From Lichenibacterium dinghuense (lineage in GTDB: Bacteria; Pseudomonadota; Alphaproteobacteria; Rhizobiales; Beijerinckiaceae): DNA of 64,000 nt. Below the pieces are notes generated by a model that did no database searches, was not told the origin of the DNA, and saw only the letters and a program-made list of their open reading frames with translations. The position numbers were made by a program, and so were the translations under genes. This document shows positions 53,109 to 61,750 of this stretch, in pieces. The stretch lies in the NCBI RefSeq assembly GCF_021730615.1, contig NZ_JAJLMN010000001.1, positions 3,855,501 through 3,919,500 on the forward strand. Reading direction: 5' to 3'. How positions within the stretch are numbered: position 1 is the first letter of the stretch; every line of letters starts with the position of its first letter.

Positions 53109-54356
53109 TCACCGCCCGTTCGCCCGGCCCAGCACCCCCTCGATCGCCTCCGCGGCGTCGAGCACCGCCCAGTCGTCGCCGCCCCGGCCCATCACCATCA
53201 GCCCGGCCGCCAACCCCTCCGGCCCGGTCATCGGCACGGTGGCGGCGCAGCCGTCGACGAAGTTAACGCGGCTCGGGTTGCGCAGCACCAGTGCGTTGAG
53301 CCGGTCGAAGTCGCGCTCCACGGCCGCGATCGTCGGCGCCACCACGGGCACGGTCGGTCCCACCAGCACGTCGAACTCCCCCGCGAGCGCGCCGTAGGCG
53401 GCCCGCGCCTCTGCGCGGCGGCGGCGCGCCTCCGAGAGCGTCTCCGGCGTCACGCCCGCGCCGGCCCGGATGCGGCGCAGCACGCGCGGGTCGCCGACCG
53501 CTTCCAGCCGGTCCACGTGGGCGGCGTGGATCGCGTGGGCCTCGGCGGCCACGATGGCGGCGTTGACCTCGGACGCTTCGGCGAAGCAGGGCACCGCCAC
53601 GTCGCGCACGGCGGCGCCGGCGCGCGATAGCTCGGCCAGGGCGCGGGCGTAGGCGTCGCCCACCACGTCGTCGAGCCCGTCGGCCAGCACGGTCGACACC
53701 GCGCCGACCTTGAGCCCCGCGACGCCGCGCCGCCTGCCTTCGGGCCGCGCCTCGCCCGACAGCACGGCATGGACGGCGGCGCAGATGGCAAGCGTCGGCG
53801 CGATGGGCCCGAAGCTGTCGTAGGAGCCGGAGAGCGGGAAGCCGCCGGCGAGCGGCACCGCCTTCTGGCTCGGCTTCCAGCCCGCGAGGCCGTTCAGCGC
53901 CGCGGGGATGCGGATCGAGCCGCCCGTGTCGGAGCCGAGCGCGGCGTCGCACAGGCCGAGCGCGACCGACACGCCGCCGCCCGACGACGAGCCGCCGGGG
54001 ATGCGGGACGCGTCGCGCGCGTTGCCGGGCGTGCCGTGGTGCGGGTTGAGCCCCACGCCCGAATAGGCGAACTCGCTCATCGTCGTGCGGCCGAACGGGA
54101 CTGCGCCGGCGGCGAGCAGCCGCGCCACGGCGGGCGCGTCCTCGGCCGCGGGCGCCCGCTCGCGCAGCAGGACCGAGCCGGCCGTGGTCACGGTGCCGGC
54201 CTCGTCGAACAGGTCCTTGATCGACACCCGGAGGCCGTAGAGCGGCAGCGGCTCGCCGGCGCGGCGGCGTCGCTCCAGCGCGCGGGCGACCGCGTAGGCG
54301 CGGTCGGCGTCGAAGCGGGTGAAGATCTTCGAGGCTTCGGCGAGGCCCAGCGCCAT
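53109..54356 (-). CDS. Amidase signature family hydrolase
   Basis: An amidase of at least 415 residues. The catalytic triad is visible: Lys in VSIKDLFDEAG (about 47 from this ATG), the cis-Ser in GGSSSGGG and the nucleophile in SDTGGSIRIP. The frame remains open upstream to a CTG at 54452 that overlaps the stop of the KDPG aldolase gene (CTGA); starting there gives 447 residues, nearer the family length, and includes the N-terminal helix expected before FTRFD. ATG 54356 is the conservative choice. It hydrolyses an amide bond; the substrate is not known. Confidence 0.88.
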   Translation of the reverse strand: MALGLAEASKIFTRFDADRAYAVARALERRRRAGEPLPLYGLRVSIKDLFDEAGTVTTAGSVLLRERAPAAEDAPAVARLLAAGAVPFGRTTMSEFAYSGVGLNPHHGTPGNARDASRIPGGSSSGGGVSVALGLCDAALGSDTGGSIRIPAALNGLAGWKPSQKAVPLAGGFPLSGSYDSFGPIAPTLAICAAVHAVLSGEARPEGRRRGVAGLKVGAVSTVLADGLDDVVGDAYARALAELSRAGAAVRDVAVPCFAEASEVNAAIVAAEAHAIHAAHVDRLEAVGDPRVLRRIRAGAGVTPETLSEARRRRAEARAAYGALAGEFDVLVGPTVPVVAPTIAAVERDFDRLNALVLRNPSRVNFVDGCAATVPMTGPEGLAAGLMVMGRGGDDWAVLDAAEAIEGVLGRANGR

Positions 54357-54448
54357 CACGCGGTCGATGCCGGCGCGGGTGCTGTCGGCGGCGCGGAAGC
54401 GGAAGCGCTCCGGGTCGACGCCGAAGAACGACGTCTGCGGCGAGACGG

Positions 54449-55096
54449 TCAGGGCCGGACCCGGCGCACCGCCTCGACGGCCGCCTTGGCGTTGCGGGTG
54501 ATGTCGGCCCAGCGGCCGGCGCGGATGTCCTCGGTCTTGGCGATCCAGGTGCCGCCCACGGCCGCGATGACGTCCATCTTCAGCCATTCGCCGAGGTTGT
54601 CGACCGTGACGCCGCCGGTGGGGATGAACTTCATGCCGAGGTGCGCGAAGGGCGCCGAGATCCCGGCGAGCGCCTTGGGGCCGCCCGCCGTGCCGGCCGG
54701 AAAGAACTTGCACAGCTTGACGCCGCGCCGCACGGCGGCGCTGAGCTCCGACGGCGTCATGATGCCGGGCGCGAAGGCCCAGCCCGACGCCATGGCCTCG
54801 TCCACGATCGCGGGGTCGAAGCCGGGCGCGAGCCCGAACTGCGCGCCGCTCTGGCGCGCCGCGGCGAGGGAGTCGAGGTCCAGCACCGTGCCGGCGCCGA
54901 CCAGGAAGTCCGGCCGCTCCGCCGTCATCCGGGCCATGACGTCGGCGGCGGCCTTCGTCCGGAACGTGACCTCGGCGACCGGGATGCCGCCCTCGCTGAG
55001 CGCGTCGGCGAGCGGGATGGCCTGGGCCGCATCCTCGATGGCGATGACGGGCATGACGCCGTAGCGGCAGGCCCGGGCGAAGACGTCGTCGGTCAT
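54449..55096 (-). CDS. eda: 2-dehydro-3-deoxy-6-phosphogluconate aldolase
   Basis: A 215-residue class I aldolase. The Glu is in VAEVTFRT, VGAGTVLD follows, and the Schiff-base Lys is in KLCKFFPAG; PTGGV forms the phosphate site. It splits KDPG to pyruvate and glyceraldehyde 3-phosphate and may also act on 4-hydroxy-2-oxoglutarate. ATG 55096 has GGGGGG just upstream. No edd gene is adjacent; an amidase gene follows with a four-base overlap or a 92-base gap depending on its start. Confidence 0.93.
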   Translation of the reverse strand: MTDDVFARACRYGVMPVIAIEDAAQAIPLADALSEGGIPVAEVTFRTKAAADVMARMTAERPDFLVGAGTVLDLDSLAAARQSGAQFGLAPGFDPAIVDEAMASGWAFAPGIMTPSELSAAVRRGVKLCKFFPAGTAGGPKALAGISAPFAHLGMKFIPTGGVTVDNLGEWLKMDVIAAVGGTWIAKTEDIRAGRWADITRNAKAAVEAVRRVRP

Positions 55097-55381
55097 GTGC
55101 TGCCCCCCGTTGCGCCTCGACTCGTAGCGGCTGGCCCCGAACCCGGCAAGGGTGACGGAGCCGGCGCGGGGACACCGGCGTTCACGGCCCGTCAACCACG
55201 ACGGCGTTTCCGCGAAGTTGCATCGGATTCAAGCGGATTCGGTAAGGTTGCGCAACCATCCTCGTCACCGCGCAAGGCCGGCACCCGCATCACGCGACGG
55301 GCCGGAGGCATGACGCCGCCCCGGCGCGCCGGTTCCGACCCGGACTTCCCCTCCCTCGTCGAAGCATCGGGACGGAAGCCC

Positions 55382-56368
55382 TTGAGCAGCATCCTCACCA
55401 ACGGCGCCGCGCTGGCGGCGCTCCAGAACCTGTCGGCCACGCAGGCCGCGCTGTCCGCGACGCAGAAGCAGGTGGCGTCCGGCCTCAGGGTCGCGACGGC
55501 CTCCGACTCCGCCGCCTATTGGTCGATCGCCACGACGCTGAAATCCGACACGGGCGCCCTGTCGGCGGTGTCGGACGCGCTGAACCTCGGCGCTTCCGTG
55601 CTCGGCGTCGCTGCGGCGGCGGTGACGAGCGCGATCACGCTGATGAACCGCATGAAGGCCGACCTCGTCACGGCGCAGCAGCCCGGGACCTCCGCGGCCC
55701 AGGTGCAGACCGACATCACGGCGCAGCAGCGGAGCCTCGTCGCCGTGCTGGGATCGGCCTCGTTCAACGGCGTGAACCTCCTCGACGGCTCGTCCGGCAC
55801 CGCCGCGAGTTTCGTGGCCTCGTTCATGCGGAGCGCGTCCGGCGCGACGAGCCTCGGCACGGCCACGCTGTCGACCACGGGCGGCATCACCGTCAACGGC
55901 AACAGCTACACGCTGAACGGCACCCAGCTCGTCGGGCCGGGCGGCCTGCTGTCCACCGGCTACCTCGCCATCCCGGCGCTGAACGTGGGCAGCGCGGCCT
56001 ACGGACAGGCCGGGACGGGGCCGGGCGCGGGCACGTACCAGGCGGCGAGCTTCCTGTCCTTCGACATCTCGTCGGCGAGCCTCGGCGACATCCAATCCTT
56101 GGAGCGCGCCGTCGACCTGCTGGAGCCGGGCCTCGTGGCCGCCGCCGACCGGATCGCGACGGTGCAGAGCACGGTGATGAACCAGCAGACCTACGTGTCG
56201 GCCCTGTCGGACGCGCTGACCTCGGGCACGGGCGCGCTGGTCGACGCCGACATGAACGTGGCCTCGACCCGCCTGCAGGCCCTGCAGACGCAGCAGCAGC
56301 TCGGCGTGCAGGCCCTGTCGATCGCCAACGGGGACAGCGGGCTGATCCTGAAGCTGTTCGGCCGGTGA
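55382..56368 (+). CDS. Flagellin
   Basis: A 328-residue flagellin starting with TTG at 55382, which gives the typical N-terminus SSILTNGAALAALQNLSATQAALS. The D0/D1 N-terminal part includes GLRVATASDSAAYWSIATTLKSD, characteristic of alphaproteobacterial flagellins, and the C-terminal part ends LQTQQQLGVQALSIANGDSG...LF. The middle domain is short. It would be exported by the flagellar type III system and polymerise into the filament. No other flagellar genes are next to it. Confidence 0.92.
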   Translation: MSSILTNGAALAALQNLSATQAALSATQKQVASGLRVATASDSAAYWSIATTLKSDTGALSAVSDALNLGASVLGVAAAAVTSAITLMNRMKADLVTAQQPGTSAAQVQTDITAQQRSLVAVLGSASFNGVNLLDGSSGTAASFVASFMRSASGATSLGTATLSTTGGITVNGNSYTLNGTQLVGPGGLLSTGYLAIPALNVGSAAYGQAGTGPGAGTYQAASFLSFDISSASLGDIQSLERAVDLLEPGLVAAADRIATVQSTVMNQQTYVSALSDALTSGTGALVDADMNVASTRLQALQTQQQLGVQALSIANGDSGLILKLFGR

Positions 56369-56842
56369 GGCGGGCTGGCGCCGCGGCTGCGCCCTGTGGT
56401 CCGCGCTGCTCGGCGAGGGGGCCGAGGCGGAGGCGCAGCCGATGGAGCGCGGCCCGTGGGGCGACTACGCGCGGGAGACGGCTCCCTCGTTCGGCGGGCT
56501 TCCGGGGCCGGTGCGGGCGCGGCTGCTCCGGGACGCGCGCTCCCGTCCCCACGTCCGGATCATCCTGCCTGGTGCCGCCGCGTGACGAAGAGGGCCGCTT
56601 CCTCGAGCTCGAGGAAGCCGAGATCGCTCACCTCATCAGGGCAGCGGCCTTGTCGGCTCCGACATGAGTCGGACGGAGACGCCGGGTCACTATGGGTACA
56701 CCCATGCCGAATTGTAGTGGGTAGTGGCCCACGACGTTCGATCGGCAACCGATCAGGGAAGAAAGGTGTACATTCCTTCCCGACACGACGATCTGATATG
56801 GGTGGATTCAAAACGTACCAACTAACTGTCTGTTTTGTCTGA
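56369..56842. other. Transition region between core DNA and AT-richer island
   Basis: No firm gene. A 47-codon frame at 56442-56585 (MERGPWGDYARETAPSFGGL...) has coding-like composition but no ribosome site. A perfect 22-base palindrome (GCTTCCTCGAG/CTCGAGGAAGC) lies at 56597-56618. GC content drops from about 56,690 onward. A stretch at 56770-56795 resembles a sequencing adaptor imperfectly (see findings). CGACGTTCGA at 56732-56741 recurs in the inverted repeat upstream of the ParA-like gene. Confidence 0.5.
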
Positions 56843-56897
56843 GTTTTCGAACGTCGGTCGCGTCGACATCGCCATGTAAGGGTCGACGTTCGAAAAC
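56843..56897. promoter_or_regulatory. 14-bp inverted repeat upstream of ParA-like gene
   Basis: GTTTTCGAACGTCG (56843-56856) and CGACGTTCGAAAAC (56884-56897) are exact reverse complements 27 bases apart, about 130 bases before the ParA-like start. A third copy of the inner ten bases is at 56732-56741. Such reiterated sites next to a ParA gene could be an operator or a centromere-like site. Confidence 0.6.
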
Positions 56898-57273
56898 CTT
56901 CACAAAAGCGGTCCTTAGCCTCATGCTAGGCAGCGGACGTTCCCGGACCAGCGGTCCCCAGCAGCTATCGTCGATGCGCTTGCTCTTACCCTACGAGTCC
57001 GTCTACCTCGGCGAGGAGGGTTGGTAATGGCGACCGTTGTGACTGTCATGAATATGAAGGGGGGCGTGGGTAAAACCACCGTCACCGCTCATTTGGCTGG
57101 AATTCTGGGTTTACAACCGGTAGGGGGTAAGCCGCCGCTCCGCGTACTAGCTATCGACTATGATCCGCAGTTCAATCTTTCTCAGGCGTACATACCTGCG
57201 AAGCAGTACTTCGCTCTGGAAAAGGCGCGGAAGACGACGCTCGCCATTTTAATGGATGACGGCACCGCCCTTA

Positions 57274-58332
57274 GAGCTATTTCCGATCAGGTGGGGTCGT
57301 AGGCATCGTAGCCAGCCGCGGCGAGGTAGTTACGGCACTCGTCAGGGGTGAAGCGGGTGAAGGCTTTCCGGATGGCGACGCGCAGATCCGTGACGGTGCG
57401 GGCCGCCGCTGTGCGAAGCAAGGCCTTCAGCTTGGCGAAGGCGTTCTCGATGGGATTGAAGTCAGGGCTGTATGCCGGAAGGTAGAGCAAGCGAGCCCCC
57501 GCTGTTTCGATGGCCTCCCGCACGCCTTTCACCTTGTGAGCGCTTAGGTTGTCCATCACGACCGTGTCGCCGGGCCTGAGAGCCGGGATGAGGATGTCGG
57601 TGACGTAGGCCAGAAACCGCGCCCCGTTTGTGGCGCCGTCCATCAGTTCGATCGCAAAGGGACCGCTTCCCCGCAGGGCCGCCGTGACCGTGGTGGTCTT
57701 GTAGTGCCCGTGCGGCACCGCGATGCGGCAGCGCTCGCCACGCCTGGCCCGGCCATGGCGGCGGGTCATGTTGGTGGCCGCCGCTGTCTCATCGAGAAAG
57801 ACGACCCGCTCGGGGTCCACGTCGAGTTGACCCTCGAACCAGTCCTCGCGCGCCTTCATCACGTCGGGACGGCTTTGCTCGGCGGCGTGCAGATCCCTTT
57901 TTTACGGCTGATCTTGTGGCGCGCGAAGAAGCGGTGCAGCCCGCTCGTGCTCGTGCTGACACCCTTCTCGCGCAAGCTTTCACGCAGCTCGCGCAGGTAC
58001 GCCTGCGGCTCCGCCTCGCACGCCTGCAGGATCATCTCCGCGTGGGCCTCGATGTTGCGGGAGCGCTGGTCTCCGCCCATCGGCTTGGCCGCGACCACGC
58101 CTTCGGCCCGGAAGCGGGCTTGCCAGCGGATCGCCGTCGCGATCCCGACACCGAAACGCTCGGCCGCCTGGCGGCAGGAGGAGCCCGCCTCAATAGCGGC
58201 CAGAACACGCTCGCGTAGGTCCGCAGACAGGGCTCTTGGCATCAGGGGCATCCCGCAAAGGTAGCCCTCACCGAATCACAACCCGACCGAAACCGCTACA
58301 CCGTCCCGAATCAAACCGGACGGAAACAGCTC
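57274..58332 (-). mobile_element. IS630-type element copy 2 (uninterrupted)
   Basis: The element is 1059 bases with ends GAGCTATTTCCGATCAGG and, inverted, GAGCTGTTTCCGTCCGG, and TA duplicated on both sides (57272-57273 and 58333-58334). It is the intact relative of copy 1 at 29211-31188. It carries a two-frame transposase gene read toward lower coordinates. Confidence 0.95.
57287..58251 (-). CDS. IS630 family transposase, two frames joined by programmed -1 frameshift
   Basis: orfA (57859-58251; start also possible at 58242) encodes the helix-turn-helix part ([22 protein letters not shown]). orfB (57287-57862) encodes the DDE core: [18 protein letters not shown] and [11 protein letters not shown] run A6G at 57897-57903 on the coding strand lies in the Lys-Lys codons of orfA; slipping back one base there gives the expected family sequence [11 protein letters not shown]... 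and continues in orfB. Such frameshifting is well known for this IS group. Both frames are undamaged, so this copy is probably active. Confidence 0.92.
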
Positions 58333-58956
58333 TAACCCATATCAGCTTCAGGTGCCGGGCAATCACACGCCCCCGAAAGTAGCGGATCTCGCAACGAATT
58401 GCTTGAAGCAGGCTCACGGCCCCGGCAAGCTTGACGTTGTTCCATCAACTTTGGATCTGATGTACATCGCACTTGGGCAAGCGAATACTAAAGTTGATCC
58501 AATCGAGGAGCGGTTTGAGAAATTCATAGATGAAGCACGTAAATCGTATGATGTAATTTTCATTGACTGTCACCCTGCCGGTTCGCTGTTTACGAAAACA
58601 TCCCTGACAAATTCCGATTTCGTTCTGATCCCCGTAATGCCACAGAAATACTCTGTACGCGGTATTGGTTTGATGTTCGCCTTTATAAAAGCTAAGAAAA
58701 AGGGAACAGCAAGCCCTCAACCTATTATACTATTTAACTCAACCGCCCGAGTTGGTACTTCTAGTGAGGAGGCGGCGATCCGTGCTGATCCAACTTATGC
58801 TGCATCATGCATGACCAGCACGCTCAAATGGTTCAAAGCGTTTAGTGAGCCGGAAGGTGGTAAAAATTTTGTTTGGTACAGCGGAAAACCCTATAGTACC
58901 CAGGCGTACTTAAACTTGTCCTCTGTCGCGAGAGAGTTCAGAACGAGGATTGGGTT

Positions 58957-59391
58957 ATGATAAAATCTCTTCGTTATAAGATGCTGTTGCGCACTCTTTT
59001 GTCAAGTGTTATGGGTTCTAGGCTGTCGAGCGCGGAACTTCAGTCTTTATCGGATGAACTTCGCCGAGGACAGTTATCAGACGAACTTGCCTACATGATC
59101 GACCTGATAAATAACAAGCTTGGAACCGATGACGAGACGAATTCTGACGATGAATTCTTTAAGTCCATCATGGGTTTGATACGGCAGCAGAAGATCTCTA
59201 AAGCAAATGTTATCAGCATTATGATGAGTCTTGGTGTATCGTCTATAAGTTCGTCGGCATCCATATCAACATTAATCAAAGAATTCCTAGTTAGCGCTTC
59301 TCCCGGAATGCGCCGAAAATTTATCGATGTTTTGCAATCATCGTCGCCAAGCGACCCATATCTGGCGGGAATATCAAATACACGGAGGTAA
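58957..59391 (+). CDS. Small helical protein of the ParA-like operon
   Basis: A 144-residue protein whose start overlaps the ATPase stop by ATGA. It has a basic N-terminus (MIKSLRYKMLLRTLL), an acidic middle (TDDETNSDDEFF) and mostly helical, Ser-rich remaining sequence. No family is recognised. A basic N-terminal tail on a protein paired with a ParA-like ATPase is reminiscent of ParA-stimulating partners, but this is inference. Its end overlaps the start region of the third gene. AT-rich codon use. Confidence 0.75.
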   Translation: MIKSLRYKMLLRTLLSSVMGSRLSSAELQSLSDELRRGQLSDELAYMIDLINNKLGTDDETNSDDEFFKSIMGLIRQQKISKANVISIMMSLGVSSISSSASISTLIKEFLVSASPGMRRKFIDVLQSSSPSDPYLAGISNTRR

Positions 59392-59392
59392 A

Positions 59393-60094
59393 ATGTCTCA
59401 GTTATTGGACGAATTGACGAAAGTCAACTGGTCGCAGAACATTACAACCTCATTAGCTCATGATGGGACTGGTACTGAAATAGACCGCGCCGCGCACCGT
59501 CTTGCTGTCTGGTCGAAGCAGCTTGAGACGCTCGACGCTGGAAACCCCGCACTGTCGTTCATACGAGAGATGCAGATTGCGATGCAAAGTTGCGGCGTGC
59601 TGATTGGCCTATGCATTTACAAGCAGTCGGCGGCGGCAGCGAGAACAATGGTTGAGACATGTTTATAATACAGTTTTTTCCGAACTCACCCAGTCGAACT
59701 ACGGACATTGGTGTCCGACCCGAAATTCTACGTTTCGAAGATGGAGATTGTGGAATTCCACAAGACTCACACACCGTCGTTTAGCGAATGTCAGGCAGCA
59801 TTTGGTCTCGTCGGGCGGCTACAGACTTGGTATTCTGAAATGTCTGCCGTGGTGCACGGACAGGTGCCGGGAGTGTGGAACGCACACTCGGCGATCCACG
59901 AAATAGCGTTCTCAAAGCCGACGCATGATCGGGCGGTTGCTGCGGTCATGAAGGCCGAACAGCTCTCACATGAGATATTGCTGTGCACCGCCGGCAAAGA
60001 GCTTTGGTCAGGGATTGCTCCGGATGCGAAGCTCGTTCTTTTGAAGGGTATACCGGGAGCTACAAAGGCAGCACTGGCTTTGGACTCCAAATGA
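59393..60094 (+). pseudogene. Third gene of the ParA-like operon, helical, with in-frame TAA
   Basis: Starts at ATG 59393 after GGAGG; codon 92 (59666-59668) is TAA, and the same frame then stays open to 60094. Translation across the stop is smooth: ...ARTMVETCL-stop-YSFFRTHPVELRTLVSDP..., so one 232-residue protein was interrupted by a nonsense change, or the stop is read through. The second half has LQTWYSEMSAVVHG, like the Y-x-x-x-S-x-x-x-H pattern of some HEPN-like all-helical proteins, though the spacing is not the canonical Rx4-6H. Function unknown. Confidence 0.78.
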
Positions 60095-60355
60095 TGGGAT
60101 CGCTAAACGAGCGAACGTTGCTAGCGGCAGCTATAGGTCGGCTCCAGCCGGAGCATCTGATCTAATTAGGGTATGCCCGAAGCGAACCCTCCCGGCGTCG
60201 GTCTACCATGCTGGCGCTTGACCACCCGAAACAGACTTTTCAAAACAGACCATCTAAATCGAACCGGGCACCGGCATGCGATCGCGAACCGTGTCGCGAC
60301 GGCTTCGGAGCGGCGTGGCCCGTCCTCCAGCGCCGATCCTCGGTCGCCTCCCCGC

Positions 60356-61072
60356 TCACCCCGCCTTCCGCTCCTCCTCGGCCCCCGCCGCATATTTCAG
60401 CCACACGGCCTTCCCCCCCATCTCGGCGACGAAGGCCGCATGCGCCGCCTCCTCGTCCGCCGTGATGGCCGGGGGCAGGGGGACGGTCCGGCGCAGCGGG
60501 GCCGCAGCGGCGGCGGGGCCGGCCGAGGCGGCCGCGCGGGGCCCGAGCCCGAAGCTCGTCTGCCGGCCGCCGAGCAGCTCGGCGTAGACCTCCGCCAAGA
60601 GCTCCACGTCGATCATGGCGCCGTGCTTCACGCGCTTCGACGTGTCGATCTTGTAGCGGGCGCAGAGCGCGTCGAGCGAGTTCGGCGCGCCGGGGTGGCG
60701 GCGGCGCGCCATCGCCAGCGTGTCGATCACGTCGTCCATCGGGAAGGGCGGCCTCTTCAGCAGCCCCAGCTCGTGGTTGATGAAGCGCATGTCGAATTCG
60801 GCGTTGTGGATCACGAGCTTGGCGCCCCGCACGAAGTCGAGGAAGCCGTCGACTTGAGCCGCGAAGACCGGGTGGCCGGCCAGGAACTCGGCCGACAGGC
60901 CGTGCACCTTGAAGGCGCCCTCCGGCATGTCGCGCTCGGGGTTGATGAAGACGTGGTAGGTGCGGCCCGTCGGGATGTAGTTGACGAGCTCCAGGCCCGC
61001 GATCTCGCAGAGCCGGTCGCCCGTCTTGGGGTCGAGGCCGGTGGTCTCGGTGTCGAGGACGATCTCGCGCAT
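60356..61072 (-). CDS. dnaQ: DNA polymerase III epsilon subunit (3'-5' proofreading exonuclease)
   Basis: A 238-residue DEDDh exonuclease. Exo I is VLDTETTGLD near the N-terminus, Exo II is HNAEFDMRFIN, and Exo III has the His and Asp of HGAMIDVELLAEVY. The C-terminal Ala/Pro-rich part is the alpha-subunit binding tail. It proofreads replication errors. ATG 61072 overlaps the coaE stop by one base (TGATG), a widespread coaE-dnaQ arrangement in alphaproteobacteria. Its 3' end borders the AT-rich island. Confidence 0.96.
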   Translation of the reverse strand: MREIVLDTETTGLDPKTGDRLCEIAGLELVNYIPTGRTYHVFINPERDMPEGAFKVHGLSAEFLAGHPVFAAQVDGFLDFVRGAKLVIHNAEFDMRFINHELGLLKRPPFPMDDVIDTLAMARRRHPGAPNSLDALCARYKIDTSKRVKHGAMIDVELLAEVYAELLGGRQTSFGLGPRAAASAGPAAAAAPLRRTVPLPPAITADEEAAHAAFVAEMGGKAVWLKYAAGAEEERKAG

Positions 61073-61659
61073 CAGTCTCCGCTCTTTCCCGTGAGGACCG
61101 CGATCACGGCCGCGACGGTGGATCGCGCCGCTTCCAGCCCCGCGCCCGTGTCGATCACGAAGCGCGCGCGGGCGCGCTTCTCGGCGTCCGGCACCTGCTG
61201 GCGCAGGATAGCATCGAGGCGGGCCTCCGTCATGCCGGACCGGGCGAGCACGCGCGCGCGCTGCACGGCCTCGGGCGCGCTCACCACGGCGACGGCGTCG
61301 ACCTCCGCCTCGGCGCCGATCTCGTAGAGCAGGGGGATGTCGAGCACCGCCAGCGGCGCGCCCGCGGCCTCGGCCAGGAAGGCGGCGCGCTCGGCCCGCA
61401 CCAGCGGATGCACGATGGCTTCGAGCCGCCGAAGCACCGAGGGGTCGTCGAGCACGCGCTGGCGCAGCAGCTCGCGGTCGACAGTGCCGTCGCGCGCGAC
61501 GCCGGGGAAGGCCGCCTCGACCGGCTCCACCGCGGCGCCGCGGTAGAGCGCGTGGACGGCGGCGTCGGCGTCGAAGACCGGCACGCCGGCGTCGCGGAAC
61601 ATCGCCGCCGTGGTCGACTTGCCCATGCCGATCGAACCCGTCAGCCCCAGGATCACCAC
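61072..61659 (-). CDS. coaE: Dephospho-CoA kinase
   Basis: A 195-residue P-loop kinase. The start reads [35 protein letters not shown], with the P-loop GSIGMGKST, and [14 protein letters not shown] and [13 protein letters not shown] follow. It phosphorylates dephospho-CoA in the last step of CoA synthesis. The start codon is GTG at 61659. It is co-translated with dnaQ. The gene aroE, which often precedes coaE in relatives, is absent here; a divergent ThDP enzyme occupies that side. Confidence 0.95.
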   Translation of the reverse strand: MVILGLTGSIGMGKSTTAAMFRDAGVPVFDADAAVHALYRGAAVEPVEAAFPGVARDGTVDRELLRQRVLDDPSVLRRLEAIVHPLVRAERAAFLAEAAGAPLAVLDIPLLYEIGAEAEVDAVAVVSAPEAVQRARVLARSGMTEARLDAILRQQVPDAEKRARARFVIDTGAGLEAARSTVAAVIAVLTGKSGD

Positions 61660-61750
61660 GATGCCGGCCCCCGCTTGCGTGAAGGCCGAGCATCGGCGCT
61701 AAAAGGGGTCGAGGCAACGCCGGCTCGGGCGGGCCGCGGGGAGATGGGCC

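Larger units (their letters stand above)
57027..58960 (+). pseudogene. ParA/MinD-like ATPase gene interrupted by IS630 copy 2
   Basis: The ATG at 57027 follows GAGGAGGG. The N-terminal part holds the deviant Walker A KGGVGKTT and AIDYDPQFNLSQ; after the IS the frame resumes with YDVIFIDCHPAGSLF, VLIPVMPQKYSVRG and IILFNSTARVG. Deleting 57274-58334 restores one frame of 290 residues, with ...DGTAL joined to NPYQLQV..., so the gene was intact before insertion. ParA-type proteins form ATP-dependent dimers that position DNA or protein cargo. It overlaps the next gene by ATGA. GC content is well below that of the core genes. Confidence 0.9.

Noticed and set aside
59604-59906. Alternative reading frame overlapping the broken third gene of the ParA-like operon
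   Set aside because: It is Arg-rich and patternless, whereas the frame with the TAA is coherent on both sides.
56600-60355. Direct-repeat attachment sites or a tRNA bordering the ParA-like island
   Set aside because: No matching direct repeat, tRNA or integrase could be found by eye at the two borders.
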